Positions 15,685 through 23,420 of a stretch of DNA of 34,054 nucleotides are shown piece by piece. The position numbers and the translations under genes are program-made. This stretch comes from Kiritimatiellia bacterium (GTDB lineage Bacteria; Verrucomicrobiota; Kiritimatiellia; RFP12; UBA1067): the NCBI GenBank assembly GCA_028684935.1, contig JAQUEX010000011.1, positions 1 to 34,054 on the forward strand. The letters are read 5' to 3'. Position 1 is the first letter of the stretch, and the number at the start of each line of letters is the position of its first letter. The notes beneath the pieces are model-generated. The model made no database searches, was not told the DNA's origin, and saw only the letters and a list, made by a program, of their open reading frames with translations.

Positions 15685-18285
15685 ATGAAACACGCACACT
15701 CCCATATCGACGCCGTTGAAACGGTGTTGCGCACGCGGTTCGAACGACAGATCCGCGCGCATCAGGTGATGCCTGCTGAGGATGCGGTCTTGGCGCCGTT
15801 CCCCGACGGACTTGACCCGCGCCTCGCCGCCGTGCTCCGCGAGCGTGGCATCGGCCAGCTCTACGCCCATCAGGCCGAGGCCTTTGAAGCGGTCTCGGCC
15901 GGCCGCGACACCGTACTGGTCTCGCGCACGGCATCGGGCAAAACCCTGGCCTTCCTGCTGCCGATCTTGAGCGACTACTGCCGCAGCGACGCGCCCTTCG
16001 GCGTGCTGCTGCTCTACCCCACCAAGGCGCTTTCGCGCGATCAGGAGGGCACGCTCGGCGCGCTGCTCAAAGCCGCGCTCGACACCCGCAAACTCGGCAC
16101 CTTTGACGGCGACACCCCGCGCGAGGAGCGCAGCAAGATCATGAAGGGGGCGGACTTCGTGATCACCAATCCCGACATGCTGCACGCGGGGATACTGCCC
16201 AACCACCACCGCGGCTGGAGCGATTTTCTGGGGCGCCTGAAATACATCGTGGTGGACGAGGTGCACGCCTACCGCGGCGCGTTCGGCTCACATGTCTCCA
16301 ATGTCTTCCGCCGCCTGCTGCGCGTCTGCGCCATGCACGGCTCGTCGCCCCGCTTTGTCTGCTGCTCCGCGACGGTCGGCAATCCCGGCGAACATGTGCA
16401 GGCGCTCTTCCACCGTCCGTTCACAGTCATTGACCGCGACGGCTCGCCGCGCCCGCGCCGCGACCTCTATCTGATCAACCCGCCGCTCGTGGAGAGCGCC
16501 GGTTCCGCGCGTTTCCGCAAGGGGCCCGCCTCGGTCTCGATCCCGATCATCCGCGCCGCCGCGGCCGCCGGCGTCCGCACCATCTGCTTCTGCCGCTCGC
16601 GGCAGCAGGTCGAGCGCCTCTGGCGCGCGGTCACCGACGGCCACCCCGAACTGAAAGAGCGGGTCAAGCCGTATCGCGGGGGCCTGCTGCCGGCCGAACG
16701 GCGCCAGCTCGAGAAGGACCTCTTCGAGGGCCGCATCACCGCCATCCTCTCGACCAACGCGCTCGAGCTGGGCATCGACATCGGCGATCTCGACGTCTGT
16801 ATCCTCTCCGGCCACCCGGGCTCGCTGGCCAGTTTCTGGCAGCAGGCCGGACGTGTCGGGCGCAAAGGCAACCGCGCGCTGATCCTCTATGTGGCGCAGG
16901 ACGCGCCGGTGGACCAGTATCTGGTGAACCATCCCGACTTCCTCACCGGCACGCCGATCGAACAGGCGTGGCTGCATGCCGACAACCCGTATATCATGCT
17001 GCAGCACCTGCCGTGCGCCGCGCACGAACATCCGCTGCGCGATGAGGAGCCGCTTTTCGACACGCGCGCCTACGGCTTCGCGCTCGACATCCTCAAAGAG
17101 GACGGCACGCTCAAGCCGTATAAAGGCTGCTGGCGCTACGCCCTGCCCGACTATCCGGCACGCGGCGTCAACCTGCGCGGCATGACCGACTACAACGTCG
17201 AGATCGTCTGCAACGGCGAAGTGATCGGCGAGATCGATCCGATCGGCGCACGCGCCGAGCTGTACAAAGACGCGATCTACCAGCATCTCGGCCGCCGCTA
17301 CATGTCGATGGACCTGGACCTCGACAAGAAGCTCTGCACCGTCGAGCCGGTGGAGGTCGACTACTACACCGAATCGGAATGGGAGAGCCGGCTGGACCTG
17401 ACGGCGGAAGAGGGCCGCAAGACGGTTCATGGCGCGGACCTGCGCTTCGGCGCGCTGCATGTGAACAGGCAGCCCAAGCTCTTCAAGAAAGTGCGCGAGC
17501 GCACCTTGGAGAACGTGGGTTACGGACCGATCACGCTGCCGCCGTTTGAATATGACACCGTCGGCTTCGCCCTGCGCGTGCCTGAACCTTGGGGCCGCGC
17601 GCTGGACGCGCGCGACAAGCGGCTCGTGCCGGCCGCGCTCTTCGGCCTGCGCTATATCCTGCGCCACGCGGCTGCGAGCGTGAGCATGGCCGACCCGGGC
17701 GATCTCGAGACCGATCTCGCGCCGCTCGACCGCGAAGAGGAGGGCGGGGCGGAGCGCTCAACGCGCAACGCGCAACGCGCAACGGTCAACGAAGAACGGG
17801 AAGAGCCGCCGCGCGTGCCGCCGGGTGCGGATGCCGAGGGCTTCGAGCCGCTGCCGCCCCCGGTCTGGGCGGACATGACGTTCGAGAGCGCGCTCTTTCT
17901 GTACGACCGCCTGGAGGGCGGGGCGGGCTATGCGGAAAAGGTGTTCGAGAAGATCGAAGACACACTGGGCCTCTGCCGCCGGATGATCCGCGAATGTCCC
18001 TGCGAAAACGGCTGCCCGGCCTGCGTGCCGCCGCTGCCGCCGGGGGTGAACGACGAGGATCTTGAACTTTTTCTGGTGGAGTCCAACGCCGTGCGCGTCT
18101 GCACCCTGAGCCTGCTGGACGCGCTGCTGGACGGCACAGTCGCAGTGCCCGAGATCAAGACCGTGACGCGCGACTGGGAGCAGCCGGTTGCGGCGCCGGT
18201 GCCGGACAGCGCCGCGCTGCTGCTGCGCGGCAAGCTGAACCGCGCGGCCGACGCGCTGCGCGAAAAAAGGAAACGAGAATATTAG
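15685..18285 (+). CDS. MrfA/YprA-like superfamily 2 DNA helicase (DUF1998-type C-terminus)
   Basis: The 866-aa protein has all SF2 helicase motifs: Walker A RTASGKT (81-87), DEVH (191-194), CSAT (217-220), motif V STNALELGIDIGDLD (from 356) and motif VI QQAGRVGR (386-393). The C-terminus has the MrfA-type four-cysteine zinc site C771-x-C773-x3-C777-x2-C780. MrfA proteins are 3'-5' helicases that help repair mitomycin-type DNA lesions (family knowledge); DNA repair is the inferred role. A six-unit AACGCGC-type heptamer array (17760-17801) lies in frame and encodes residues about 692-706 (STRNAQRATVNEERE), in a charged linker between conserved blocks. The ATG at 15685 has no clear ribosome site. 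The gene stands alone with its own promoter. Confidence 0.92.
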   Translation: MKHAHSHIDAVETVLRTRFERQIRAHQVMPAEDAVLAPFPDGLDPRLAAVLRERGIGQLYAHQAEAFEAVSAGRDTVLVSRTASGKTLAFLLPILSDYCRSDAPFGVLLLYPTKALSRDQEGTLGALLKAALDTRKLGTFDGDTPREERSKIMKGADFVITNPDMLHAGILPNHHRGWSDFLGRLKYIVVDEVHAYRGAFGSHVSNVFRRLLRVCAMHGSSPRFVCCSATVGNPGEHVQALFHRPFTVIDRDGSPRPRRDLYLINPPLVESAGSARFRKGPASVSIPIIRAAAAAGVRTICFCRSRQQVERLWRAVTDGHPELKERVKPYRGGLLPAERRQLEKDLFEGRITAILSTNALELGIDIGDLDVCILSGHPGSLASFWQQAGRVGRKGNRALILYVAQDAPVDQYLVNHPDFLTGTPIEQAWLHADNPYIMLQHLPCAAHEHPLRDEEPLFDTRAYGFALDILKEDGTLKPYKGCWRYALPDYPARGVNLRGMTDYNVEIVCNGEVIGEIDPIGARAELYKDAIYQHLGRRYMSMDLDLDKKLCTVEPVEVDYYTESEWESRLDLTAEEGRKTVHGADLRFGALHVNRQPKLFKKVRERTLENVGYGPITLPPFEYDTVGFALRVPEPWGRALDARDKRLVPAALFGLRYILRHAAASVSMADPGDLETDLAPLDREEEGGAERSTRNAQRATVNEEREEPPRVPPGADAEGFEPLPPPVWADMTFESALFLYDRLEGGAGYAEKVFEKIEDTLGLCRRMIRECPCENGCPACVPPLPPGVNDEDLELFLVESNAVRVCTLSLLDALLDGTVAVPEIKTVTRDWEQPVAAPVPDSAALLLRGKLNRAADALREKRKREY
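17760..17801 (+). repeat. In-frame heptamer array inside the helicase gene
   Basis: Six consecutive 7-bp units: AACGCGC three times, then AACGGTC, AACGAAG and AACGGGA. Seven is not a multiple of three, so each unit is read in a different frame, producing the non-repetitive peptide at residues 692-706. Confidence 0.85.
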
Positions 18286-18350
18286 ATCCGGTCGGGCGGG
18301 CTTCCTCAGCGAGCCGCCCAGCCGTCAAACCCATTGCATGTTCAGCGGCT

Positions 18351-18370
18351 GGACGAGCGGACGCTCGTCC
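18351..18370. repeat. Palindromic element downstream of the helicase
   Basis: The 8-bp stem GGACGAGC/GCTCGTCC with a GGAC loop is followed by CTCCCGCC. It has the same architecture as the other palindromes (GC-rich stem, then a pyrimidine-rich CCC tail) but a different stem sequence. It could act as a terminator hairpin after the helicase gene, although no T-run follows. Confidence 0.5.
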
Positions 18371-18395
18371 CTCCCGCCGCCGCGCATGCACCCCC

Positions 18396-18423
18396 CTCCC
18401 TCCTCCTTTCTCCCCCCTCCTTC
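18396..18423. repeat. Degenerate heptamer array (CTCCNNN)
   Basis: Units CTCCCTC, CTCCTTT, CTCCCCC and CTCCTTC run with period 7 in a C/T-rich tract upstream of the ABC exporter promoter. The low complexity makes the periodicity less certain than in the other arrays. Confidence 0.4.
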
Positions 18424-18469
18424 CCCTCCCCCGGCCACCACCCGATGACCACGCGGTCGCACGCGGTCT

Positions 18470-18498
18470 TTGACGGGAAAGGGGCGATCCGCTACACT
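18470..18498 (+). promoter_or_regulatory. Promoter of the ABC exporter operon
   Basis: TTGACG (18470-18475) and TACACT (18493-18498) are separated by 17 bp. The -10 box ends only 7 nt before the ATG at 18506, so transcription should begin at or next to the start codon (leaderless). Confidence 0.6.
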
Positions 18499-18505
18499 CT
18501 CCGTC

Positions 18506-19588
18506 ATGTTTCCCCATGACGGTCAAAGCGTTGCGCGGGGCCTTGCGCTGAAACAGGTGACGGCCATCGCGCGGACCACGCTGGTTGAAGCGATCCAGCA
18601 GCCGATCGCCTTTCTGATTCTGCTTTCGGCGGTGGTGACGACGCTGCTGGTGCCGGTCTTCCAGTTCCATCGGTTCGGCGAGGACGGACGGCTCGCGCGC
18701 GACAGCGGCTTGTCGTGCATGCTGGTGTTCGGTCTGGTGCTCGCCGCCGGCGCGGCCGGCCGCACGGTGTCCGGCGAGATCGCGCGCGGCACGGCCTCCG
18801 CCGCGCTGGGCAAGCCGGTGCGGCGCGTGACGTTCCTGCTGGCGAAGGCGCTGGGGGTGCTGGCGGTGTCCGCCTTTTTCTGGCTGGGCGTGCTCTCCGC
18901 GACGCTGCTGGCGGAACGCGGCTCGGCTCACTTCATCACGCACAAGGATTATTCCGGTTACGTGACCGATGTGATCACGCTGGCGCTGAGCGCGGCGGGC
19001 GTGGCGGCGGCTCTGCTTGTCGCCGCGGCGCGCCACTATTTCGGCCGGCGTCGGTTTGGCGTGTCGGCCTTTGTCGGCGTGGCGCTTTCGCAAATGCTGG
19101 TGGCGCTCGTCACCGGCTTTTACAATCGCTTGGGACAGCTCTATCCGCTGCACGGCGAAGCGGCCTGCGCCGGCTGCGGCGCGGACCACGCCCATGCGGC
19201 GGGCTGGGTGTTCTATCACCCGGAATTGAACCTGCGCGTGATCCCCGCAGCGCTGCTGGTGCTCTGCGCGCTGGCGGTCTTCACGGCGCTGGCGACCGCA
19301 CTGGCCACGCGCCTGTCGACCGGCTCGACCCTCGCGGTCTGCGCCGGCGTGCTGCTGCTGGGACTGGCCGGCGACTCGCTGCTGACCGGCGCGCCGTTCT
19401 GGTCGGGGCGCGGTCTGGCTGCCGGCCTGCTGCCGGACCTTCAGAATTTTTGGCTGTGCGACGCGGTCGCGCGCGGCGGACGCATCGCCTGGCGCTATGT
19501 CGGCGAGGCTGCGCTCTACGCGCTGACCTGCTGCGCGTTCTTCCTCGGCGCCGGCTGTCTGGCGTTCCGGGAGCGGGATCTGGGATGA
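18506..19588 (+). CDS. ABC-2 type transporter permease (first subunit)
   Basis: This 360-aa integral membrane protein has about six hydrophobic segments, among them IAFLILLSAVVTTLLVPVF, LVFGLVLAAGAAG, FLLAKALGVLAVSAFFWLGVL and AALLVLCALAVFTALATAL. The GRTVSGEIARGTASAALGKPV segment matches ABC-2 export permeases. A loop carries C221-x2-C224-x3-H228-x-H230 (CAGCGADHAH), which resembles a metal or haem ligand set and is unusual for this family. It is the first gene of a five-gene run and its TGA overlaps the ATGA at 19585. Substrate unknown. An in-frame start at 18470 lies within the -35 box and was rejected. Confidence 0.85.
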   Translation: MFPHDGQSVARGLALKQVTAIARTTLVEAIQQPIAFLILLSAVVTTLLVPVFQFHRFGEDGRLARDSGLSCMLVFGLVLAAGAAGRTVSGEIARGTASAALGKPVRRVTFLLAKALGVLAVSAFFWLGVLSATLLAERGSAHFITHKDYSGYVTDVITLALSAAGVAAALLVAAARHYFGRRRFGVSAFVGVALSQMLVALVTGFYNRLGQLYPLHGEAACAGCGADHAHAAGWVFYHPELNLRVIPAALLVLCALAVFTALATALATRLSTGSTLAVCAGVLLLGLAGDSLLTGAPFWSGRGLAAGLLPDLQNFWLCDAVARGGRIAWRYVGEAALYALTCCAFFLGAGCLAFRERDLG

Positions 19589-19620
19589 TGTGCGCGGCGA
19601 CGCGCAGGAGGGAACGGGAC

Positions 19621-20541
19621 GTGCCTGAAAGCAAACGACAACCGGTCATCGAGACACGCGGACTGCGCAAAGTCTTCCGCGATTTCTGGCGTCGCCCCAC
19701 CGTGGAGGCAGTCAAGGGGCTGGACCTCACGGTCAATGACGGCGAGGTCTTCGGCCTGCTGGGGCCGAACGGCTCAGGCAAGAGCACCACGATCAAGATG
19801 CTGCTCGGACTGCTGCGTCCCTCGGCCGGCGTGGTCCGCGTGCTGGACGCGGCACCCGACGACACGCGCGCCAAGGCGCGCATCGGTTACCTGCCCGAGG
19901 TCTCGCACCTGCATCCCTTCCTCACGCCGCGCGAGACGCTGATGTACTACGCCAGCCTCTTCGGCATGCCGCGCAAGGAGGCGGTGCGCCGCACGCATGA
20001 ATTGCTGGTCATGGTGGATCTCGAGCATGCCGCCGACCGCGCGGTGGGCGGTTTTTCAAAGGGCATGGCGCGCCGCGTGGGCCTGGCCCAGGCGCTGGTG
20101 AACGCGCCCGGGTTGCTGATCCTCGACGAGCCGACCTCGGGACTCGATCCGATCGGCAGCCGCGAAGTGAAGGACCTGGTCTGCGCGCTGGCCCAAGGCG
20201 GCGTGACGGTGCTGATGACCTCGCATCTGCTGGCGGATGTCGAGGATGTCTGCGACCGCGTGGCGATCCTTGAGCGCGGCGTGCTGCGCGCCGAGGGCAA
20301 GATCGCCGAGCTGCTGCGCCAGCCGGACGCCGTGCGCTTTGAGGTGGAGGGCTTGGATGAGCCGGACGCCGCTGCGGTACGTGCCGAGCTGGAGGCGCGC
20401 ACGGGGCGGCGTGTGCGACAGGAGTATCCGGCGATGAGCCTGGAGCGCTACTTCCTTCAGGTGGTCGCGCGGGACGGACAGCAGCGCGCGTTCGCCATGG
20501 CGCCGTTTCTCGGCGCGGCACCCGCCGACACTAACTCCTAA
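19621..20541 (+). CDS. ABC transporter ATP-binding protein (exporter)
   Basis: The 306-aa ATPase has Walker A GPNGSGKST (48-56), the Q-loop region PEVSHLHPFLTPRETLMYY, the signature FSKGMARRVGLAQAL in place of LSGGQ (typical of the ABC-2/CcmA-like class), Walker B LLILDEPTSGLD and the H-loop TSHLL. It energises the flanking ABC-2 permeases. The GTG at 19621 follows AGGAGG by 9 nt and is preferred. In-frame ATGs at 19585 and 19588 overlap the stop of the upstream permease and would add 12 or 11 residues; re-initiation there is possible. The stop TAA (20539-20541) lies inside a heptamer array. Confidence 0.93.
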   Translation: MPESKRQPVIETRGLRKVFRDFWRRPTVEAVKGLDLTVNDGEVFGLLGPNGSGKSTTIKMLLGLLRPSAGVVRVLDAAPDDTRAKARIGYLPEVSHLHPFLTPRETLMYYASLFGMPRKEAVRRTHELLVMVDLEHAADRAVGGFSKGMARRVGLAQALVNAPGLLILDEPTSGLDPIGSREVKDLVCALAQGGVTVLMTSHLLADVEDVCDRVAILERGVLRAEGKIAELLRQPDAVRFEVEGLDEPDAAAVRAELEARTGRRVRQEYPAMSLERYFLQVVARDGQQRAFAMAPFLGAAPADTNS

Positions 20542-20558
20542 ATCCTAACTTCTCCTTG
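20531..20558. repeat. Heptamer array at the ATPase-permease junction
   Basis: Plus-strand units CTAACTC, CTAAATC, CTAACTT and CTCCTTG run in register of 7 and end immediately before the ATG at 20559. The second unit contains the TAA stop codon of the ATPase gene. Confidence 0.75.
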
Positions 20559-21944
20559 ATGACACGCATGACAAATGACGCACAGAACGGGATCGCGGCT
20601 TCCGCGCGGCGCATCGGCGGCGTGGCCGTGCTCGCCGTGCGGGCCGCGCTGCGGACCCGGACGGTCGGCGCTCTGCTCGCGCTGCTGGCGGTCTGTGTGC
20701 TGGTGCTGCCCGGTGCGGTAAAGGGCGACGGCACACCGGAGGGCGAGCTGCATATCCTGCTGACCTACACGCTCGGCTTTGCCTTCGGCATCCTCTGCCT
20801 GGCGACGCTCTGGGCGGCCTGCGCGCTCTTTGCGGCGGAGATCGACAGCGCCCGCATGCAGCTTTCGGCCGTCAAGCCTGTGCGCGCGGCGGAATTCTGG
20901 GCCGGCAAGTGGCTGGCCTTGCTGGCGCTGAACGCGGCGGCCCTGCTGGCGGTCTATACCGGTGTCTACGCACAGGTGCGTTGGCGCATGCACCGCGACG
21001 GCTGGGAAACGGTCGAACAACCGGTCAGCCGGTATGTGGCGCATCCGCTGCTGCCGTCCCCCCGCGAAGAGGCGCGCGAGACCCTTGACGAACTGCGCGC
21101 GCGCAACGAGTTGCCGAAAGGGTACAGCGAGCGCACCATCCTGCGCGCGCTGGAGGAAAAGGCGCCTGAGAAGTACACCGAGATTCCCCCGGGACGGCAG
21201 CAGGCGTGGCGCTTCCGCCTGTCTCGGCCGCTGCGCGCCGGCGAGGCAGTCACTGTGCGCCTGCGCTTCGAGACCGAGTACAACACGAGGGCGCAGGTAA
21301 CCGGCATCTGCCGGCTGGGCTGCGTCGAGACGGCGCGGGCGGTGGAGGTTCCGCTGGATGATTTCACACTGAAAGAGATCGAGTTCGCCGTGGACGCGCG
21401 GGCGTTCGGCCAAGCGCCGGATGCCGGATTGCGCACCTTTGAATTGAGCTTCGAACACACCGGCGACGCCAAGCACGCGCCGGGCCTCCTGCTGCGCTTC
21501 CGCAAGGATGTGGCGCTGCTGACGCCGGGGGGCAGTTTTTGGATGAACCTGCTGCGCGCGGCGGCGGTGCATGGGAGCGTGCTGGCGCTGCTGGCGGCCT
21601 TCGGCTTGACGTTGAGCATCTGTTTCTCGCTGCCGGTGGCCGCTTTCGTGGCGACGGTACTTCTGGTGCTCACGATGGTGGGCAATTCTGTGGTGCAGGT
21701 GGTGTCGGAAGAAGATGCCAAAAAATGGAGCAACCGCGCGGGCATGCTGGTGTCACGCACGGTGCATGGCGCCACGCGCCACGCCCTGAAGGCTGAGCCG
21801 CTGGCGGCCTTGACGAACGGCGAACGGCTCGAGGCCGATATGCTGCGCGCATCGCTGGTCTGGAATGCCTTGTTGCTCCCGCTGCTGCTGGCGGCGGCGG
21901 GCTGCGCCGTGTTGCGACGGCGCGAGTTGGCGGATGCGGAATGA
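20559..21944 (+). CDS. ABC-2 type permease with large extracytoplasmic domain
   Basis: The 461-aa protein has about three N-terminal membrane segments (TVGALLALLAVCVLVLPG; TLGFAFGILCLATLWAACAL; WLALLALNAAALLAVYTGVY). A hydrophilic domain of about 190 residues follows (roughly 130-325), then three C-terminal segments (SVLALLAAFGLTLSICF; AAFVATVLLVLTMVG; LLLPLLLAAAGCAVL). The ESDSARMQLSAVKPV-like motif EIDSARMQLSAVKPVRA fits ABC-2 permeases. The outer domain includes beta-strand-rich sequence that may bind substrate or a partner. The start has no ribosome site; ATG at 20568 is an alternative. It is probably co-transcribed with the other exporter subunits. Confidence 0.8.
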   Translation: MTRMTNDAQNGIAASARRIGGVAVLAVRAALRTRTVGALLALLAVCVLVLPGAVKGDGTPEGELHILLTYTLGFAFGILCLATLWAACALFAAEIDSARMQLSAVKPVRAAEFWAGKWLALLALNAAALLAVYTGVYAQVRWRMHRDGWETVEQPVSRYVAHPLLPSPREEARETLDELRARNELPKGYSERTILRALEEKAPEKYTEIPPGRQQAWRFRLSRPLRAGEAVTVRLRFETEYNTRAQVTGICRLGCVETARAVEVPLDDFTLKEIEFAVDARAFGQAPDAGLRTFELSFEHTGDAKHAPGLLLRFRKDVALLTPGGSFWMNLLRAAAVHGSVLALLAAFGLTLSICFSLPVAAFVATVLLVLTMVGNSVVQVVSEEDAKKWSNRAGMLVSRTVHGATRHALKAEPLAALTNGERLEADMLRASLVWNALLLPLLLAAAGCAVLRRRELADAE

Positions 21945-21969
21945 CGCGCACACGGCGAAGGAACGACAC

Positions 21970-23355
21970 ATGAACAAGACAACACGCAGACGCTTTCTCG
22001 GATCGGTCCTCGCGGGCGCGACGATGGCAGGCGGCTGCCGCAGCCCTGCGGGACGCGGCGGCGCGGCGCGGCGGCGGAGCGCCGGCAACCGGCTGAATGT
22101 CGCGGTGCTCGGCGCGGCGGGGCGCGGCGAGGCGTGCTGGCGCGCGGTCTGCGCGTCGGGCGACCGGCTGGCGGCGCTGTGCGATGTGGACGAACGCGCG
22201 CTGCTCGCGGCGCGCGACACGGTCACCGACACGCAGCCGGACGTGACGCTTTACAAAGATTTCCGCGTGCTGTTCGAGTCCGAACGCGGACTTGATGCGG
22301 TGCTGATCGCCACGCCGGACCACGGGCACGCCCTGCAGGCGGCCTGGGCGATGGCACAAGGATGCCATGTTTTCGTCGAGCCGCCGCTGGCCCGTACGCT
22401 CGCCGAGACTGAGTCACTCTCGCGGGAGGCTCGCCGTCGCGGCGTGGCGCTGTGGATGGGCGACGAGGCGGGCGCGCGGCCGCAGTTCCGCCGCGCGGTC
22501 ACGCTGTTGCGTGCCGGTATCATCGGCGCGGTCACCGACGTGCATGCTTGGACCGCGCGGCCGGTGTGGCCGCAAGGCGGCCGCCGGCCGGAAGGCAGCG
22601 ACCCCGTGCCGCCCGCACTGGACTGGGATCTGTGGCTGTGCGGTGCGCCGCTGCGGCCGTTCAAAGAGCGCGTCTACCACCGCTTCAACTGGCGCGGCTG
22701 GCACGATTTCGGGACCGGCGCCCTGGGCGATGTCGGCTGCCAGCTTCTGAGCCTGCCGTTCCGCGCGCTGGACTTGCGAGCGCCACGCATGGTGACAGCG
22801 GAGGAGGTCGACGGAGCGACCGCCGAAATGTATCCGCGCGCGAGCCACGTGCAGGCGGTTTTTGATGCCACGGCCCGACGCCGTCCGCCGGTGACGCTCT
22901 CTTGGTACGACGGCGGCCGGCGGCCGGCGGCGATCCGTCTGCCAGAGGTGGTTCAGTCGCTCGGGACGTTCCCCGGCGGCGGCTGTCTGCTGGTGGGCGA
23001 AGACGGCGTGTGGCTGATGGCCGATGAGACGGGTGAGCGGCATCGCGTGGCGTTGCCCGGCGAGACACGGTTGGTAGACGCCGAGAAACATGAGGCCTGT
23101 GCGCTGGCACCGCTGCCGCCGAAAGGCGCCGACACGCACGCCCGTTTTCTCGACGCGCTGCGAGCCGGCACGCTGGAGTCCGTCGAGTCGCCGCACGTGA
23201 GCGCGCTGATGGAGACCGTGCTCACGGGCTGCGTCGCCCAGCGCGTTCCGGGCCGCCTGGTGTGGAACAGCCGCAAGGGGCGGTTTGACGGCAGCGACGA
23301 GGCGAACCGCCTGGTCGTTCCGTCCGCGCGTGATGGCTGGGGCTGCCCGCTGTGA
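21970..23355 (+). CDS. Tat-exported Gfo/Idh/MocA-like protein lacking canonical catalytic residues
   Basis: The 461-aa protein has a twin-arginine signal (TTRRRFLGSVLAGATMAGGC), with Cys23 possibly lipidated. The Rossmann motif is AVLGAAGRGEA (45-55). The family EKP motif is replaced by VEPPLART: E137 and P139 are kept but the catalytic Lys is P138. The GDxGCH motif reads GDVGCQ: D244 is kept but the His is Q248. Related Tat-exported oxidoreductases are common in the PVC group and act on periplasmic sugars with NAD. The loss of both Lys and His suggests a non-catalytic or altered enzyme (inference). AAGGA precedes the ATG by 7 nt, and the exporter permease stops 25 nt upstream, so it is probably part of the same operon. 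Confidence 0.88.
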   Translation: MNKTTRRRFLGSVLAGATMAGGCRSPAGRGGAARRRSAGNRLNVAVLGAAGRGEACWRAVCASGDRLAALCDVDERALLAARDTVTDTQPDVTLYKDFRVLFESERGLDAVLIATPDHGHALQAAWAMAQGCHVFVEPPLARTLAETESLSREARRRGVALWMGDEAGARPQFRRAVTLLRAGIIGAVTDVHAWTARPVWPQGGRRPEGSDPVPPALDWDLWLCGAPLRPFKERVYHRFNWRGWHDFGTGALGDVGCQLLSLPFRALDLRAPRMVTAEEVDGATAEMYPRASHVQAVFDATARRRPPVTLSWYDGGRRPAAIRLPEVVQSLGTFPGGGCLLVGEDGVWLMADETGERHRVALPGETRLVDAEKHEACALAPLPPKGADTHARFLDALRAGTLESVESPHVSALMETVLTGCVAQRVPGRLVWNSRKGRFDGSDEANRLVVPSARDGWGCPL

Positions 23356-23420
23356 ACCGGAAACGCGCGCGGCCATGCATGTCTGATGTGCGGCCATGTA
23401 AAACAGAAAGGTGGTGTGCG

